Made by a program: the position numbers and the translations under genes. A stretch of DNA of 31,422 nucleotides. Source: JBMYYE01 sp049609065 (GTDB lineage Bacteria; Pseudomonadota; Alphaproteobacteria; Rhodobacterales; Rhodobacteraceae). Positions 7,564 to 15,304 of the stretch are shown here, piece after piece; positions within the stretch are counted from its first letter, which is position 1, and every line of letters starts with the position of its first letter. The notes beneath the pieces were generated by a model. The model was not told the DNA's origin and ran no database searches. It saw only the letters and a list, made by a program, of their open reading frames with translations. The stretch is from the NCBI GenBank assembly GCA_049609065.1, contig JBMYYE010000014.1:1-31422 (forward strand), written 5' to 3'.

Positions 7564-8757
7564 GTGTCCAAACTTGAAACATTTGAACTTGGAATTGCTT
7601 GGGTCTTGATTGGGCTATCGCTATTTTGTGTGAACAGCCTTTTGCTACAGCACGAACATCGTAAGGTTGCTCTACGCTTGGCCGCGTTTTTTGCGGCGCT
7701 GGCATTCAACCTGTCAACAAGCTTGCTTGAGGTATTTGTGCCAGATGCTGAAAATAACTCCACTGCCCTGGCTTATACATTGGTCACATTTCCCGTGAAC
7801 TTCATGTTGGCCCCCTTATTTTGGCTATATGTCAGGGCTTTGACGACAGAAGAGCCATCAAAGCCTGTGGCGTATAAATTTCTACACGCATTTCCAATTC
7901 TATTAGGGGTGGTCGTTGCGCTGGGGATATGGGTGTTTCCAGAAGAAACCTATGCGAAGCTCGTGGCGGGCGATGATGATATCTCAGGTTGGCCATTGGT
8001 CTTTGTGATGGGGATAGGGGTAATGACACTCTTTTTGCAGGTTCAGATCGTCGGCTATCTCTGTGTTACGGTTTGGATGTTGAAACGATATAGCACCCGC
8101 CTGCGCGAGCTGTTTGCAACGACAGAAAGCCGAGAGCTTTATTGGTTATGGTGGATTTCTGCGTCCGTTGTGTTTTACAGTATTTTCAATATTGCACTGA
8201 CCTTAGAACATGTGTTGAATTTTTCTTATTTGCCCATATGGATTTTGAATTCAGGTTGGATTGATGCGATTATAACGGCTTCAATTATCTGGGTCATCGC
8301 CCTTTGGGGGCTGCGCCAAAAGCCTGGATTGTCCCGCGTGGCACAATTTGGGGACCTCGTTCCAGATGAGAAAACGGCGGAAAGCATTAAGTATGAACGC
8401 TCTGCCTTAACGCCGGAACATGCCAAGCGGATTGCAAAAAAAATCGAAGCTGCCATGGAGCATGATTTGTTGCATCGTGATCCGAATTTATCGCTTTGGG
8501 ACCTCTCAAACCATATTGGTGTGACATCAAATTATGTTTCTCAGACGTTGAATGAAACACTAGGAGCGAGCTTCTTTGATTTTGTAAACCAAGCACGCAT
8601 CAAAGAGGCGATGCGGAGAATTGCGGCGTCTGATCAGACAGTGTTGGAGATTGCCTTTGACGTGGGTTTCAATTCGCGATCCCCTTTTTACAAAGCGTTT
8701 AAGCGAGAAACGGGCATGACACCAACCCGCTTCAAGCAAACGGCGCGGTCATCATAG
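7564..8757 (+). CDS. AraC-family regulator with membrane-spanning N-terminal domain
   Basis: This 397-residue protein has about seven hydrophobic segments in the first 240 residues and a C-terminal AraC-type double helix-turn-helix (about 285-395). The signature TVLEIAFDVGFNSRSPFYKAF followed by GMTPTRFK is the second HTH; SLWDLSNHIGVTSNYVSQTLN is the first. Such proteins sense a signal at or in the membrane and act on DNA directly. I preferred the GTG at 7564 because TTGGGGA precedes it; a GTG at 7543 would add seven residues. It is divergent from the MipA-MFP-RND operon, making that operon the likely target. The gene ends 14 bases from a converging regulator gene. Confidence 0.85.
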   Translation: MSKLETFELGIAWVLIGLSLFCVNSLLLQHEHRKVALRLAAFFAALAFNLSTSLLEVFVPDAENNSTALAYTLVTFPVNFMLAPLFWLYVRALTTEEPSKPVAYKFLHAFPILLGVVVALGIWVFPEETYAKLVAGDDDISGWPLVFVMGIGVMTLFLQVQIVGYLCVTVWMLKRYSTRLRELFATTESRELYWLWWISASVVFYSIFNIALTLEHVLNFSYLPIWILNSGWIDAIITASIIWVIALWGLRQKPGLSRVAQFGDLVPDEKTAESIKYERSALTPEHAKRIAKKIEAAMEHDLLHRDPNLSLWDLSNHIGVTSNYVSQTLNETLGASFFDFVNQARIKEAMRRIAASDQTVLEIAFDVGFNSRSPFYKAFKRETGMTPTRFKQTARSS

Positions 8758-8771
8758 TACGATACCCTAAT

Positions 8772-9590
8772 TCACCATTGGTTCTGGTAGTTTTTCATAA
8801 GGTATTCTGTGATGCGCGGACGGATTTTTGGTGTGTTGGGGGGTAAAAACCCAAGAGCGCTGAGGTCAAGTCTTGTGGTTGGTGTGTCCCCTAAATATTC
8901 AAGCACGATCGGAGACGTATAGATTGGCCGGCTGCCAAAGTTGGAAACGGTCACGTGCTTACCTGTTATGATGTCCTCTTTTGGGAAGCTGGTCGGGTAA
9001 AAAATAGAAGTCGAAATCGTCATGTGTGGGGTGTCGGGATTTTCGACAGAAATTAGAGAAATACGATCCCCAACGGGTAGAAAGAGGCTCTCATAGCGAT
9101 GTGTTAAAACTTTAGAGGCCGACTCGGCGGGCAATAAATACCGCTCCAGCGTGCTGGCATAGCTATAGCCATTTTTATGGGTTACCAGGCTGAGCGCGCG
9201 GTTGATCATTGGTGGGTTCCGAGAGATCGTATATTGAAAATACTTCCCCAAAAAACTTTTAAAGTGCGGCGAACCTTTGGTAACGGATCGCTGGATCGAC
9301 GCAAATGTATTTATAAGTTCCCGAGGAATGCTTGGGCTTTTTGTTTTGGCGCTGATTATAGTTTTTAGCTCGTCGTGGGGTAAAAATATTTCGGTCTCAT
9401 CGATATCAAAAAAATCGCATATTTTTTTGATCGTGGCTAAGGACGGCTTACTGGTTCCGCCAAGGTATTTGTTAATTTGTTGTCTGTTGATACCAAGACC
9501 TGTGGCGGCGGCAGAAATGGAACCTTCCTGCATACACAAAAGCCGCAAGTTTTTGCTGAGATTGTTGTCACTACTGTTCGTCAATTTCAT
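8772..9590 (-). CDS. Cro/CI-type helix-turn-helix protein with C-terminal sensor-like domain
   Basis: The 272-residue product begins with an XRE-type HTH (about residues 10-70): LSKNLRLLC, then SAAATGLGINRQQINKYLGG and KKICDFFDI, with the recognition helix around NRQQINKYL. The remaining 200 residues are not recognised and have no membrane segments, so they may bind a ligand or partner. I chose the ATG at 9590; a TTG at 9629 would add 13 residues of atypical sequence. A dyad (ATGCA-CTAAA-TGCAT, 9651-9665) about 60 bases upstream could be an autoregulatory site. The upstream gene on the same strand encodes a small beta-barrel. Confidence 0.75.
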   Translation of the reverse strand: MKLTNSSDNNLSKNLRLLCMQEGSISAAATGLGINRQQINKYLGGTSKPSLATIKKICDFFDIDETEIFLPHDELKTIISAKTKSPSIPRELINTFASIQRSVTKGSPHFKSFLGKYFQYTISRNPPMINRALSLVTHKNGYSYASTLERYLLPAESASKVLTHRYESLFLPVGDRISLISVENPDTPHMTISTSIFYPTSFPKEDIITGKHVTVSNFGSRPIYTSPIVLEYLGDTPTTRLDLSALGFLPPNTPKIRPRITEYLMKNYQNQW

Positions 9591-9650
9591 GTTTTCCGAA
9601 AAATGTATGCAAAAATAGCGATCTTGCAAATGCTATAGAAGCTGCAAGCC

Positions 9651-9665
9651 ATGCACTAAATGCAT
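9651..9665. promoter_or_regulatory. dyad upstream of the HTH regulator
   Basis: ATGCA and TGCAT flank a 5-base spacer, forming a 15-base dyad about 61 bases before the regulator start. The size and symmetry suit binding by a dimeric Cro/CI-type protein, so autoregulation is a reasonable guess. Short dyads do occur by chance. Confidence 0.3.
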
Positions 9666-9684
9666 AGGTATCAAGGGGGTAACA

Positions 9685-9715
9685 GGATGAGTATAGCCTC
9701 ATCCCCCCCTATACT
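9685..9715. other. mutually exclusive hairpins in the barrel-regulator intergenic region
   Basis: Arm 9685-9691 (GGATGAG) pairs with 9698-9704 (CTCATCC), and arm 9690-9696 (AGTATAG) pairs with 9709-9715 (CTATACT). The two 7-bp stems share bases and cannot form together. Flanking G5 and C5 tracts could extend the first. The element lies between the barrel gene and the HTH gene, both on the minus strand, in what would be the leader of the HTH gene. Confidence 0.35.
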
Positions 9716-9720
9716 GTAAA

Positions 9721-9742
9721 GCGAAGACTATAAGTTTTCGCG
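9721..9742 (-). terminator. possible terminator after the small beta-barrel gene
   Basis: On the minus strand GCGAAAAC pairs with GTCTTCGC (8 bp with one mismatch) 14 bases past the barrel stop codon, and is followed by TTTAC. The T-run is short, so this is a weak candidate. Confidence 0.35.
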
Positions 9743-9755
9743 TTTTCTGTATCGT

Positions 9756-10319
9756 TTAGAACGAATATGATACCCGAAGGCCTATGTCTTTTCTGTGTGC
9801 GTCCAAGCCCGAAATGTTGTTTAGGTTTTTGACCACATGCTTGGAATAGGTAAGACCAACCCGTATGGATTCTGTTGCTTGATAGGATAAACCAAGGCCG
9901 TAAACCGTCCCAGAATTGGATATTTTTTGACCCGTGGCGGAGCTCACGCTGCTTTGATTAAACAAGCCAACAGTTGCATATGGCATGAATTTTCCGAAGC
10001 TGTATCCTAAGATGGCTTTGATCGCGCGCTGATTTTGTTTAGATCGGCCCGCGGTTGCTCCTGATCCAAATGTGTATTTTGTCCGTGCGACATCTACTTC
10101 ACCACCGAGCACAAAATTCCCAAAATCGTGGAGGTAGCCAGCATGAACGCCATATCCAGACGGATCAAAATCAAAATTAGTTCCCTTAAATTTCACATCA
10201 AGGTCGCTCTTGATAAAATCAAGGCCTGCATAAGCCCCAGTCCAGCTGCGCTCTGCTGTTGCGCTGCCAGTTGTTCCAACAAGTCCGACAAGGACCGCTA
10301 CTAGTAGATGTTCCCGCAT
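9756..10319 (-). CDS. small outer-membrane beta-barrel protein
   Basis: The 187-residue protein has a signal peptide ending SATA before ERSW, followed by an eight-strand-like barrel pattern with alternating hydrophobic residues (TGAYAGLDF, YGVHAGYLHDF, FVLGGEVDV, KAILGYSF, YGLGLSYQAT, IRVGLTYSKH) and a terminal RVSYSF, the usual BamA recognition end. It fits the OmpW/Omp25-like porin-family barrels common in alphaproteobacteria. It may be co-transcribed with, or read toward, the downstream HTH regulator; 165 bases separate them. The upstream 320-bp region is shared with the divergent arfB. Its ligand or role is unknown. Confidence 0.8.
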   Translation of the reverse strand: MREHLLVAVLVGLVGTTGSATAERSWTGAYAGLDFIKSDLDVKFKGTNFDFDPSGYGVHAGYLHDFGNFVLGGEVDVARTKYTFGSGATAGRSKQNQRAIKAILGYSFGKFMPYATVGLFNQSSVSSATGQKISNSGTVYGLGLSYQATESIRVGLTYSKHVVKNLNNISGLDAHRKDIGLRVSYSF

Positions 10320-10481
10320 CTTAATTCTCCCATAACATCAAATTTACGCCCTTTGAGATGAGAAGCCTTAACGTTTTGTTAATACTATTGAGGTATACTT
10401 CCAGCCTGAATGGGCGCGCAGTGTTGATCGTAACACTCTGGAAAGCTTTGCCAATTTCGCTATTTGGAACTTTTTGTAGTC

Positions 10482-10513
10482 TATGTGACGTATATAATGC
10501 GACATATGTGACG
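10482..10513. promoter_or_regulatory. repeated TATGTGACG in the barrel/arfB divergent region
   Basis: TATGTGACG occurs at 10482-10490 and 10505-10513, 23 bp apart, with a related TATTGACG at 10517-10524. A TATAAT lies between the two copies at 10493-10498 but has no well-spaced -35. This is the only notable structure in the gene-free stretch 10320-10639, which otherwise holds only short unconvincing ORFs. A binding site for a regulator of the barrel gene or arfB is possible. Confidence 0.3.
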
Positions 10514-10639
10514 CCATATTGACGCTTCCCCAAAAAAACACCCCAAGCCCCATCGCCTTTAACTACGGTGGTGTGAGGTGGATTTATTTTTTAAAGTTTT
10601 TGGTTTTGAATGGCTCGCTGCCGTGGCATCAATGGCGCG

Positions 10640-11062
10640 ATGATACATGTGACTGATGACATAACGATTGCGGATTGGGAATATAGCGAAAATTTCGTGC
10701 GCGCCTCTGGGCCAGGGGGGCAGCATGTGAATAAAGTTTCAACCGCGGTTGAGCTTCGATTTGAAGCCGCACGCAGTCCCAATCTATTGGGCCCCGTTAA
10801 AGCCCGACTTCGTAAAATTGCAGGGCGCAAGTGGACGCTTGAAGGTGCGATCGTGATATACGTGGATGAAACGCGGTCCCAATCGCGCAACCGTGCCATT
10901 GCCAAAGAGCGTTTGTCACAAATGATTTTGGCCGCATTGGTAAAGCCCAAGAGACGCATAAAAACGCGTCCAACGCGCGCCTCACAAACGCGCCGCTTAA
11001 ATAGTAAAACCAAGCATGGGCAGCTTAAGGCAAGCCGTCAAAAAAGCCGTGATTTTGATTAA
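10640..11062 (+). CDS. arfB: ribosome-rescue peptidyl-tRNA hydrolase ArfB (YaeJ-type)
   Basis: ArfB releases peptides from ribosomes stalled without a stop codon. The 140-residue product contains the release-factor GGQ motif in FVRASGPGGQHVNKVSTAVE (about residues 16-35), which enters the peptidyl-transferase centre, and a long basic C-terminal tail (KPKRRIKTRPTRASQTRR and beyond) that occupies the empty mRNA channel. It lacks the codon-recognition domain of RF1/RF2. The ATG at 10640 gives the usual ArfB length and N-terminus; an ATG at 10610 adds ten residues. Neither has a strong ribosome-binding site. Its stop codon overlaps that of converging pncB. Confidence 0.93.
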   Translation: MIHVTDDITIADWEYSENFVRASGPGGQHVNKVSTAVELRFEAARSPNLLGPVKARLRKIAGRKWTLEGAIVIYVDETRSQSRNRAIAKERLSQMILAALVKPKRRIKTRPTRASQTRRLNSKTKHGQLKASRQKSRDFD

Positions 11063-12348
11063 ACGATGACATCCATTTCGTCTTGTTGACCGATGCCAAA
11101 TACGCGCTTGTAACGGTCGATTTCAGATTTGGGACCCATAGCTTTTTTAGGATTGTCTGAGAGCTTCACCGTTGGGCGGCCATTGGCAGCCACGGCTTTG
11201 CAGACCAACGAAAACGGCGCAAGGCGGTCATCAGGAACCAGCCCGCGGAAATCATTTGTCATAAGCGTGCCCCAGCCAAAGGAAATATTTGCGCGTCCCT
11301 TAAAGAGCGCGGAAAGTTCTTCTATCTTTCCAACGTCTAATCCGTCGGAGAAAATGATGCGTTTGTCACGCGGGTCCTCACCGTGATCTTTCCACCATTT
11401 GATCGCCATTTCAGCACCTGTTGCCGGGTCCCCAGAATCGACACGGATACCCGTCCAGCCCGCAAGCCAGTCGGGAGCATTGTCGTAGAACCCTTGCGTG
11501 CCATAAGCGTCGGGCAAAATGATCCGTAGGTTTCCTTCGTGTTCATCATGCCAATCTTGGAGAACCTGATAAGGTGCTTGGGCCAGCTCCTCGTCAGTGT
11601 CCGCCAAGGCGGCATACACCATCGGGAGTTCATGGGCGTTGGTGCCAATGGCTTCGACTTCGCGGTTCTTTGCGATGAGGCAATTGGAGGTGCCGCCAAA
11701 GGACGCGCCGAGCCCTTCGCCCATGGCTTGCACGCACCAATCTTGCCACAAAAACGAATGCCGGCGCCGGGTGCCAAAATCCGCAAGCTGCAGCCCATCG
11801 ATATGTCGAAGACGTTCGATTTTCTCCCAAAGCTTGGTCATCGCACGGGCATAGAGAACTTGGAGTTCAAATTTCCCCATATCGCGCAACACTGCACGAG
11901 ACCGCAATTCCATGATCACAGACAAAGCAGGAATTTCCCAGAGCATCACCTCAGGCCAACTGCCTTCGAATGTGAGCTCATATTGGCCATCGCGTTTTTC
12001 AAGATGGTAGTCAGGAAGCCGCAGTTTTTCGAACCATTCCATAAAGTCAGCACGAAACATTTGGCGTTTTCCGTAAAACATATTCCCGCGCAGCCACGTG
12101 CTTTCGCCGCGAGAAAGCGACAAGGTGCGGATATGGTCGAGCTGCTCTCGGAGTTCGCCTTCGTCGATCAAATTGGCAAGGGGAATGTGTTTGGATCGGT
12201 TGATTAGGCTAAAGGTAACATTGGTATTTGGCCGGTTGCGAAAGACCGACTGACACATCAAAAGTTTGTAGAAATCCGTGTCGATCAGGGACCGTATGAT
12301 TGGGTCAATTTTCCAGCTGTGATTGTAGACGCGCGTTGCGATATCCAT
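11059..12348 (-). CDS. pncB: nicotinate phosphoribosyltransferase
   Basis: PncB converts nicotinate, PRPP and ATP to nicotinate mononucleotide in the Preiss-Handler NAD-salvage route. The 429 residues cover the whole family: SLIDTDFYKLLMCQSVF at the N-terminus, LADFGTRRRHSFLWQ, the GTNAHELPM segment containing the phosphorylated His of the family, and IRVDSGDPATGAEMAIKWW for phosphate binding, then IIFSDGLDVGKI and FGWGTLMTNDF. It begins two bases after the pncA stop, with GGAAGG inside the end of pncA as its ribosome-binding site, so the two enzymes are made together. It ends by sharing a TTAA stop overlap with arfB. Confidence 0.96.
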   Translation of the reverse strand: MDIATRVYNHSWKIDPIIRSLIDTDFYKLLMCQSVFRNRPNTNVTFSLINRSKHIPLANLIDEGELREQLDHIRTLSLSRGESTWLRGNMFYGKRQMFRADFMEWFEKLRLPDYHLEKRDGQYELTFEGSWPEVMLWEIPALSVIMELRSRAVLRDMGKFELQVLYARAMTKLWEKIERLRHIDGLQLADFGTRRRHSFLWQDWCVQAMGEGLGASFGGTSNCLIAKNREVEAIGTNAHELPMVYAALADTDEELAQAPYQVLQDWHDEHEGNLRIILPDAYGTQGFYDNAPDWLAGWTGIRVDSGDPATGAEMAIKWWKDHGEDPRDKRIIFSDGLDVGKIEELSALFKGRANISFGWGTLMTNDFRGLVPDDRLAPFSLVCKAVAANGRPTVKLSDNPKKAMGPKSEIDRYKRVFGIGQQDEMDVIV

Positions 12349-12349
12349 T

Positions 12350-12970
12350 TTATTTTCCTTCCAACGTTACGCCTGCTGCGGTCATTGCGTTTAGGGCGGC
12401 ATCTAATGAGCCTTCCAAATCGATGGCGCGGCAAAGTTCAAGATCGACCGTGGTATCAAAGCCTGAGGCCACTGCATCCAGCGCAGAATATTGGACGCAA
12501 AAATCAGTGGCGAGCCCCACAAGATGCACTTCAGTCATTCCACGTTCCGTGAGATATCCCTTTAACCCAGTTGGCGTTGTTTTGTCATTTTCAAAAAACG
12601 CGGAGTAGCTATCGATCTCAGGGCGAAATCCTTTGCGGATGATCATTTGTGGCTGTGTGGTGTTGAGATCTGTGTGAAAGGCGGCACCTTGAGATCCAAT
12701 CACACAGTGATCAGGCCAGAGAACCTGAGGCCCATAAGGCATATCAATGAGCTCAAACGGGTCTTTATCCGCGTGATTTGTGGCAAATGAGCTGTGGTTT
12801 TGCGGATGCCAATCTTGGGTCAGGACAACGGTACCATAGTCAGCCATCTTGGCGTTGATCCCCGCGACAATGTCATCTCCGCCAGCAACAGCAAGCGCCC
12901 CATCAGGGCAGAAATCATTTTGCATATCAATCACAATGAGAGCAACATGAGCGGGTCTTTGGGCAGCCAT
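12350..12970 (-). CDS. pncA: nicotinamidase
   Basis: PncA hydrolyses nicotinamide to nicotinate, the substrate of the adjacent pncB. The isochorismatase-fold residues are visible: catalytic Asp in VIDMQNDFC, metal-binding Asp and His residues in TQDWHPQNHSSFA, the Lys in IIRKGF and the nucleophilic Cys in LATDFCVQYSALDA. I chose the ATG at 12970 (206 residues), preceded by AAGGA; a longer reading to 13033 adds 21 residues unlike the family. The pair pncA-pncB forms a compact salvage operon. Confidence 0.95.
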   Translation of the reverse strand: MAAQRPAHVALIVIDMQNDFCPDGALAVAGGDDIVAGINAKMADYGTVVLTQDWHPQNHSSFATNHADKDPFELIDMPYGPQVLWPDHCVIGSQGAAFHTDLNTTQPQMIIRKGFRPEIDSYSAFFENDKTTPTGLKGYLTERGMTEVHLVGLATDFCVQYSALDAVASGFDTTVDLELCRAIDLEGSLDAALNAMTAAGVTLEGK

Positions 12971-13061
12971 AGTCAGGTCCTTACAAGCTGTGTTTGGGTT
13001 GGTCACAACTTTAGAGTTAATTCCACGAAACACAATGCATGCGGGGGGTGCATTCCCATTG

Positions 13062-13391
13062 CTAGCCGGTCAGGTTTGTTTGCTCAATGTAGGCGCGCAA
13101 TTCGTCGCATTCTTGGCGCGCATCGCGCAGCCCGTCCATTGCGGCGCGTAGCTCTGCTTCGGTTTGTGTGATTTGATTGGTCATCTCAACTTCGCGTTGC
13201 TGAAAATATGTGATGGCTTCGTCCCGAGTTTCTTCTGCTTCGTGGAGCGATTGGGCCATGCGATCAAGATCGCCAATATCAGCCTGGGAGACACGCGTAA
13301 AACGATGCAAAAGCCAATTTGCAAACCAGCCCATCGCAAAAGCCACAAAGAGAATGATCGCAGTGGCGATGATAAATTCTGTTCTATTCAT
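13062..13391 (-). CDS. small membrane-anchored coiled-coil protein
   Basis: The 109-residue protein has one N-terminal transmembrane segment (about residues 7-28) and a long charged helix, probably a coiled coil, from about 37 to 103 (IGDLDRMAQSLHEAEETRD, then EMTNQITQTEAELRAAMDGL). It overlaps the end of the upstream OmpA-type gene by 8 bases, so the products are co-translated and may act together at the envelope. Homologues follow this type of OmpA gene in Rhodobacterales to my general knowledge, but no function is known to me. The reading frame is clean and the start is unambiguous. Confidence 0.75.
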   Translation of the reverse strand: MNRTEFIIATAIILFVAFAMGWFANWLLHRFTRVSQADIGDLDRMAQSLHEAEETRDEAITYFQQREVEMTNQITQTEAELRAAMDGLRDARQECDELRAYIEQTNLTG

Positions 13392-15243
13392 CGGGTGTGT
13401 CCTTCTGTGCGCCTGCTTTTAGGCTGTCTACATCTTCGAGAAGCTTGAACTCAATACGGCGATTGGTTTCGCGGCCTGCTTCGGTGTCGTTCTCGGCAAT
13501 GGGCTGACTTTCCCCATAGCCTTTGGAATTAAGCGCGGAGGTGATGACATTTTTTCCCAAAATTGCATTCAAAACGGCACGTGCGCGTCCCTCTGACAAC
13601 CTTTGGTTGAACTCTTCGCTGCCTTGGCTGTCGGTGTGACCGCCAATTTCCATAGAAAACTCGGTGCAATCTTTCATGCCGCCTGCAAGTTTTGCAATCA
13701 CGGGATCTGTGCCTTCTGCAAGGGTGGCTTTGCCTGGGGCGAAGGACAACTTAGTGGTGCTCAAAATCGTATTTAGGCGCTCAACACACTCTTTGGGTGA
13801 TGGCAAATTGAGGACGGGATCCAGTTTCTTTTCATATGTTGTATCAACTGTGAAATCTTCGGCTTCGCCAAGCTTTTCCGACAAAATCCGTGAAATCGCA
13901 TCCTTGGCGTTGGGGTTTCCGGTTTGCCCTGAAATGACGACGCGGTCTGTTGTGATGGTGACCACACCGTTGTTGAGTTCGCCTAGGGCGTCTAGTCCCG
14001 CCAAAACCCGGATGGACCAGCGCAACGGCAAAGCGTCATCCAAAACGGGGGCTGCGTAAATGTTATTGGCGCCAAATTCTGCTTTGGCAAAGGCGATGGT
14101 GGCTTCGCGCGCATGTACATTTGTCAGGCGGCCGCGCAGCTGGACTAGGCCTTCTGGGCTTTTGGTGGCCGTAAAATCGGGCGCTTCAGCCTTTTTTTCC
14201 TCTTTGGATTTCTGAAGCACGGTGTGCAGGGAGAAAAGATCAGGAAGGTTGCTTTCAAGTTCACCACGGATCCGATCAAAATCGGCATTTTTAACGGAAG
14301 CATCCGCAACCAAGGTGATATCGGCGTCTGAAAAGGTAATTGATCCCGTTGGAATTTTCTTGAGCGCGCTTAGCCCAACAGCCACAGCATCCCCCCATGT
14401 TGGCGATGGAACGCCGAGGCCTTCAACGCAAGTGAGGGTGTCATCAAAGCCCGCGGATTTTGCGGCCTTGATGATCTTTATGAGGGCTTCGGGGGAATCA
14501 TACGCACAAGCGTCAAAGCTAATCGCGCCGTCTTGTGAAATGGCTCGGAGGGTGAAGGGGCTAATCACGGGTTTCGGGGCCGTAATATTGAGCGACAATT
14601 TGATGCCATCTGGTGCGCGATTTGTCAGCTGGGTTTCAAATTTCTTTTTTAGATCAAAGCTATTGGTGATGGCGGTGACTGCAATGCGGTCCGCCGAGAT
14701 TGAGACTTTGGACTGCTCGAGCGCCTCAAGCGCGTCTAGTCCAAATTTAACGGCTTCATTCCAATTTGAAGGGGTTGGGTATTCCGCACTTTCCAAAAGG
14801 TCCGTTACCGTGCCAGCCCCCGCCAAGCCCGTGATCTGCGCGATCAAAGCGTCACGTGTTTCTTGGGATGGAACGAGACCAATAAGAGATATGCCAGAGG
14901 CATTGCGTAATATTTCGATGGAAAACTTTGGGGCGGCAATGGCTTTTGCGGCCTCGACATCCATATGATCGACGATGCGGTTGCTGTCGATGACACTGCC
15001 GACTTCGGTCATGGCGCGAAAACGGCTTACTTCATCAGGGGCTGTGCCTTTGAGCGTGACGCGAAGGCCAGATGTATCGACCTGCGCCCAATTTAGGCCT
15101 GCATCAAGAACGATTTCTTGCACCTGTTTTTCTGTGCGCTCTTCAAGGACCGTAGCTGCGAGATAGGCTGTAAATAGACTGGCCAATGCGGCGCCGCTAA
15201 AAATGACGACAAAGAGAAAAGCCGCTGCTTTTTGTATGTTCAA
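13384..15243 (-). CDS. large OmpA-family protein with internal repeats
   Basis: This 619-residue protein has an N-terminal membrane segment (about 6-31), a long periplasmic part and a C-terminal OmpA/MotB peptidoglycan-binding domain (about 487-602). The last carries GHTDSQGSEEFNQRLSEGRA and ETNRRIEF, which include the Asp and Arg used to bind diaminopimelate. Three internal repeats of the form W-x3-V-x2-GL-x-AL-x7-V/I-T/S-I/F occur near 160, 282 and 408, resembling chained BON-like units. It probably bridges inner membrane and cell wall. Downstream, overlapping by 8 bases, is a coiled-coil membrane protein; ubiA lies 61 bases upstream. Confidence 0.88.
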   Translation of the reverse strand: MNIQKAAAFLFVVIFSGAALASLFTAYLAATVLEERTEKQVQEIVLDAGLNWAQVDTSGLRVTLKGTAPDEVSRFRAMTEVGSVIDSNRIVDHMDVEAAKAIAAPKFSIEILRNASGISLIGLVPSQETRDALIAQITGLAGAGTVTDLLESAEYPTPSNWNEAVKFGLDALEALEQSKVSISADRIAVTAITNSFDLKKKFETQLTNRAPDGIKLSLNITAPKPVISPFTLRAISQDGAISFDACAYDSPEALIKIIKAAKSAGFDDTLTCVEGLGVPSPTWGDAVAVGLSALKKIPTGSITFSDADITLVADASVKNADFDRIRGELESNLPDLFSLHTVLQKSKEEKKAEAPDFTATKSPEGLVQLRGRLTNVHAREATIAFAKAEFGANNIYAAPVLDDALPLRWSIRVLAGLDALGELNNGVVTITTDRVVISGQTGNPNAKDAISRILSEKLGEAEDFTVDTTYEKKLDPVLNLPSPKECVERLNTILSTTKLSFAPGKATLAEGTDPVIAKLAGGMKDCTEFSMEIGGHTDSQGSEEFNQRLSEGRARAVLNAILGKNVITSALNSKGYGESQPIAENDTEAGRETNRRIEFKLLEDVDSLKAGAQKDTPDE

Positions 15244-15304
15244 GAGAGCCCTCGCTGGGTTGAAGCTTCATCTGCTTTTTAATGTGGCGATTGAAAATAC
15301 GCAA

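Noticed and set aside
10321..10553. Two short overlapping minus-strand ORFs (60-70 residues) directly upstream of the small barrel gene
   Set aside because: No family resemblance and no clear ribosome-binding site; the two frames overlap each other and lie in a region that looks like a regulatory leader.
14222..14968. 248-codon antisense ORF inside the OmpA-type gene
   Set aside because: Composition of a shadow frame (Ser, Ala, Arg); the opposite strand encodes a coherent repeat protein.
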